Source: Nodularia sp034931045 (GTDB taxonomy: Bacteria; Cyanobacteriota; Cyanobacteriia; Cyanobacteriales; Nostocaceae). Taken from it: a stretch of DNA of 64,000 nt. The position numbers and the translations under genes are program-made. Position 1 is the stretch's first letter. Each line of letters opens with the position of its first letter. Positions 61,790 to 64,000 of this stretch are shown one piece after another. Where the stretch lies: positions 263,177-327,176 of the forward strand of contig NZ_JAYGHH010000002.1 of assembly GCF_034931045.1 (NCBI RefSeq), read 5' to 3'. A model generated the notes under the pieces. The model saw nothing but the letters and a program-made list of their open reading frames with translations. It did no database searches and was not told the origin of the DNA.

Positions 61790-61994
61790 TCTGTTGCTGT
61801 TTCCGAGTAAATTTAACTAGAGAAACACAAGCGATCGCCAGAATTAAATTTGTGCGTAGGCGTAGCCAGCCGCAGGCATCGCTTGTTTTTCAGACCAATC
61901 ACTGTTTCTCGGTTTCTTCCTGCAAGGATTTTACGCCATCTGAGGCTTGTCATTGAAGGATTTATCCCAGATTATTGAGCGATCGCAGATTCGC
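61790..61994. repeat. Short GTAGGCGTAGCC-type repeat in spacer
   Basis: TGTGCGTAGGCGTAGCC at 61851-61867 followed by CGCAGGCATCGCTTG, flanked by HIP1 sites. Related GTGGCGTAGCCATA occurs near 9647. No gene here. Confidence 0.6.
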
Positions 61995-62870
61995 TTAATA
62001 ACCTGTTCGTAGTAATTGTTGTTCTAGTTTTAGTAATTCTTCGACTCGTGCTTCCGTAGCCGGATGACTAGAAAACAAATTCCCCAAAAACTTACCAGAA
62101 AGTGGATTAATAATCAATAACGGTTCAAAAGCTGGGTTCGCATTTAACGGTCGTTGTTTAGCTGTAGCTTCTAACCTTTGTAGAGCCTGGGCTAAAGCAC
62201 GAGGATTAGCAGTCAATTTAGCAGCACCCGCATCGGCAGAAAACTCACGTGTGCGCGAAATTGCTAGTTGAATAATTGTAGCAGCTATTGGTGCAAGTAT
62301 GACAGTTAACAAAACACCAAAAATATTTCCACTTTTATCACTCTCTCGTGAACTGGCACCACCAAACCATAAACTGTAACTAACCATTTGTGCCAGAAAC
62401 GAAATCGCCCCAGCCACTGTGGCCGCAACAGCTTGGGTGAGAGTGTCACGATTAGCAATGTGAGTCAGTTCGTGAGCAATTACGCCTTCGAGTTCATCCT
62501 CTGATAATATATTCAAAATACCTTCAGTAACAGCTACAGCCGCGTGTTCTGGATCGCGTCCCGTAGCGAAAGCGTTGGCAGTTTGATTAGGAACAATGTA
62601 AACTCCTGGCATGGGAAGATTAGCGCGTTGAGACAATCTCTGCACCATGCGGTAAAGTCCCGGTGCTTGGGTTTCACTCACAGGACGGGCGTGGTAAACA
62701 CTCAACGCAATCTTATCTGACTGATACCAAGAAAACAGATTTGTGACTGCTGCTAAACCAATTCCGACAATTAAGCCACCAGTACCGCCAATTATCCAGT
62801 AGCTAATAGCAATCAAAAGACCACTAAGGACAGCCAGCAAAGCAACCGTTTTGAATTGATTGTTCATCAT
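61995..62870 (-). CDS. htpX: HtpX-like M48 zinc metalloprotease
   Basis: 291 residues. N-terminal membrane helices (TVALLAVLSGLLIAISYWII, TGGLIVGIGLAAVTNLF), the protease core YIVPNQTANAFATGRDPEHA, the zinc motif IAHELTHIANRDT, a second pair of helices, and the third-ligand Glu in RTREFSADAGAAKLTANPRA. An inner-membrane quality-control protease, active site facing the cytoplasm. Length and motifs are normal. GGGAG lies upstream. Confidence 0.94.
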   Translation of the reverse strand: MMNNQFKTVALLAVLSGLLIAISYWIIGGTGGLIVGIGLAAVTNLFSWYQSDKIALSVYHARPVSETQAPGLYRMVQRLSQRANLPMPGVYIVPNQTANAFATGRDPEHAAVAVTEGILNILSEDELEGVIAHELTHIANRDTLTQAVAATVAGAISFLAQMVSYSLWFGGASSRESDKSGNIFGVLLTVILAPIAATIIQLAISRTREFSADAGAAKLTANPRALAQALQRLEATAKQRPLNANPAFEPLLIINPLSGKFLGNLFSSHPATEARVEELLKLEQQLLRTGY

Positions 62871-63289
62871 TATGCTCTCCCGCTAACGCTGCATTAGGTT
62901 TTTCAGGCAACAGCATTAATTAAGTCGCATTTTTATTGTATCTAGCTAAACTCAGATATTGGTGCAAAAAACCTCGCAACTTGAGTACGGATTTCCCGCT
63001 TAAATTTTAGCTACAGTATTTACACTTGTACGAGCTTATTTAGTTTTTTTAAATACTTTCTTTCTAAAAAAAGGATATACTTTGGGTGTAGTAACAATTA
63101 TATTTACAGTATTTTTCCGCAAATAGTCAGTATAAAATCCGGTAAGGCAAATAAACTAACATATAGTAATTAAATTTGTCAATACCTTTTTAACTGATAC
63201 ACTACTTTGTGATAAGAGCTAAGGTTCCATACTTGGTAGTATCATCAAATCCTGTTTAACCAAGCAGCACGATTAAACGTGTATAAACA
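62871..63289. other. AT-rich spacer
   Basis: No gene. A TTTAGTTTTTTTAAATAC tract lies near 63038; no clear regulatory motif. Confidence 0.5.
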
Positions 63290-63577
63290 ATGCAAGATAG
63301 TTCAAATTTAATTTCGGAATTTGAAACATTATTTAGACAAAAATTAAAATTAAATAATTGTAAGCTTAAAAAGAAAAAGCAAGAGAATAATTATGAAATT
63401 ATTACTCCAGCCAAAGATATTTTTTTAATGTCCTGGTGCGACTTTCCAGAAATTAACTTGACATATCAGCCCATAGGAGTACGCACACATCAGACTGTAG
63501 TTTATGAACGAGCTATCCGATCCCACATTAATTTTTGTGTAAGTAGTATCCAAGACAATCCTCAGACCGTCGTATAG
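63290..63577 (+). CDS. Hypothetical protein
   Basis: 95 residues: QDSSNLISEFETLFRQKLKL, a very basic stretch (KLKKKKQENN), then EIITPAKDIFLMSWCDFPEI and VRTHQTVVYERAIRSHINFC. A good terminator follows at 63594-63610, which supports a real plus-strand transcript, and the overlapping minus-strand frame (63425-63685) is thereby less likely. I do not recognise the protein. No signal peptide or membrane segment. Confidence 0.5.
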   Translation: MQDSSNLISEFETLFRQKLKLNNCKLKKKKQENNYEIITPAKDIFLMSWCDFPEINLTYQPIGVRTHQTVVYERAIRSHINFCVSSIQDNPQTVV

Positions 63578-63593
63578 AGTTAAGAATATTTGG

Positions 63594-63621
63594 GGTGGGT
63601 AGCACCCACCTTTATATTTAT
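63594..63621 (+). terminator. Intrinsic terminator
   Basis: GGTGGGT-AGC-ACCCACC followed by TTTATATTTATTTT, 17 bp after the stop of the preceding ORF. Confidence 0.75.
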
Positions 63622-64000
63622 TTTCAGAAACAATAGGCGCACCAGGCGAAACATTTAGAATAGCATTGGGAGCATTAATAATCAAAGAGAAACATTGAAA
63701 GTAAATTTGGGTAAGCTAAACAAAAATTTAGATTGGGTATAGTTATCAACTTGAAAACCTGGCCAGTAATAGTAGGCATTATTGTTATCGTTTGAATCTT
63801 GGCATTTAAATTGAAGATGTAACCGCCTGTAAGCCTTAATTTTGGAGGAAAATTCTAGGGTTTGATTAAAACCTCAACATCATACCTACCAAAAAATCTT
63901 ACTTTTTTAATTATAAATTTCGTTACCCGACTTTCGCAGCTTTTTTGTCAATGCGTAAGTTCTATTATTGTATTACTGTGTGAAAACTAAAAATTAAAGT
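63622..64000. other. Right-edge region without a supported gene
   Basis: AT-rich, with no frame over 60 codons that looks coding. GGAGG near 63844 precedes no clear ORF inside the window. Confidence 0.5.

Noticed and set aside
63425..63685. 86-codon minus-strand ORF near the right end
   Set aside because: It crosses a clear plus-strand terminator and overlaps a more plausible plus-strand ORF.

Overview
The window comes from a draft assembly of a filamentous, heterocyst-forming cyanobacterium (Nostocales). The evidence is the octamer GCGATCGC (HIP1) throughout, a hetZ-patU locus, an isolated ccmK3-ccmK4 pair, a CYP110-like P450, many cyanobacteria-only small proteins (DUF1816, DUF2949, DUF3386, DUF4079, DUF5340-like, DUF7219-like), and the typical heptamer (STRR) repeats. 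Three runs of N (2721-2954, 25466-25496, 38270-38294) are scaffold gaps. Two of them break a reading frame, so their lengths are only estimates.

Layout. 1-9100: the start of a GltS-type glutamate symporter; a toxin-antitoxin-rich stretch (orphan AbrB, DUF433/DUF5615, HicBA); a STAND (NB-ARC/TPR) protein cut by one in-frame stop; a P450; a decayed ParA overlapping an intact coiled-coil gene; an alpha/beta hydrolase; ccmK3-ccmK4. 9100-14000: the heterocyst patterning genes hetZ and an unsplit patU, then a CRP-type regulator. 14000-22700: an M61 protease, a vMAP/AAA-like STAND ATPase, a PAS-GAF histidine kinase whose phospho-acceptor His is Asn, a DM13 lipoprotein with a DUF4079 membrane protein, and a REC-kinase. 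22700-30700: a hybrid kinase with an ethylene-receptor-like membrane domain, and a trehalose synthase-maltokinase fusion with an altered DFEG motif.

30700-48500: mostly housekeeping genes (DUF192 lipoprotein, class V aminotransferase, trpC, lpdA, MltA-like protein, DUF29, tRNA-Arg(CCG), M23 peptidase, trmFO, trpD, retropepsin-like protein, carA), separated by repeat-rich spacers. 48500-64000: STAS protein, mrnC, rlmB, DUF1816, ADP-ribosylglycohydrolase, class I FBP aldolase, class I aminotransferase, VOC protein, cyclase, thioredoxin, GT2-TPR protein, GAF-LuxR regulator, DUF3386, HtpX-like protease and a terminal unknown gene.

No phage, CRISPR array or complete transposase is visible. The unusual content lies in: (a) signalling proteins with altered catalytic residues beside intact homologues; (b) two MITE-like families with terminal inverted repeats and several palindromic families, one showing a nested insertion; (c) a heptamer repeat that runs through the trpD coding sequence and also sits just upstream of trpC; (d) genes broken by a single stop or an internal deletion. 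I see no clear, wholly new multi-gene system. The strongest leads are the ethylene-receptor-like kinase cluster, the ParA remnant with its translationally coupled partner, and the interrupted STAND gene.
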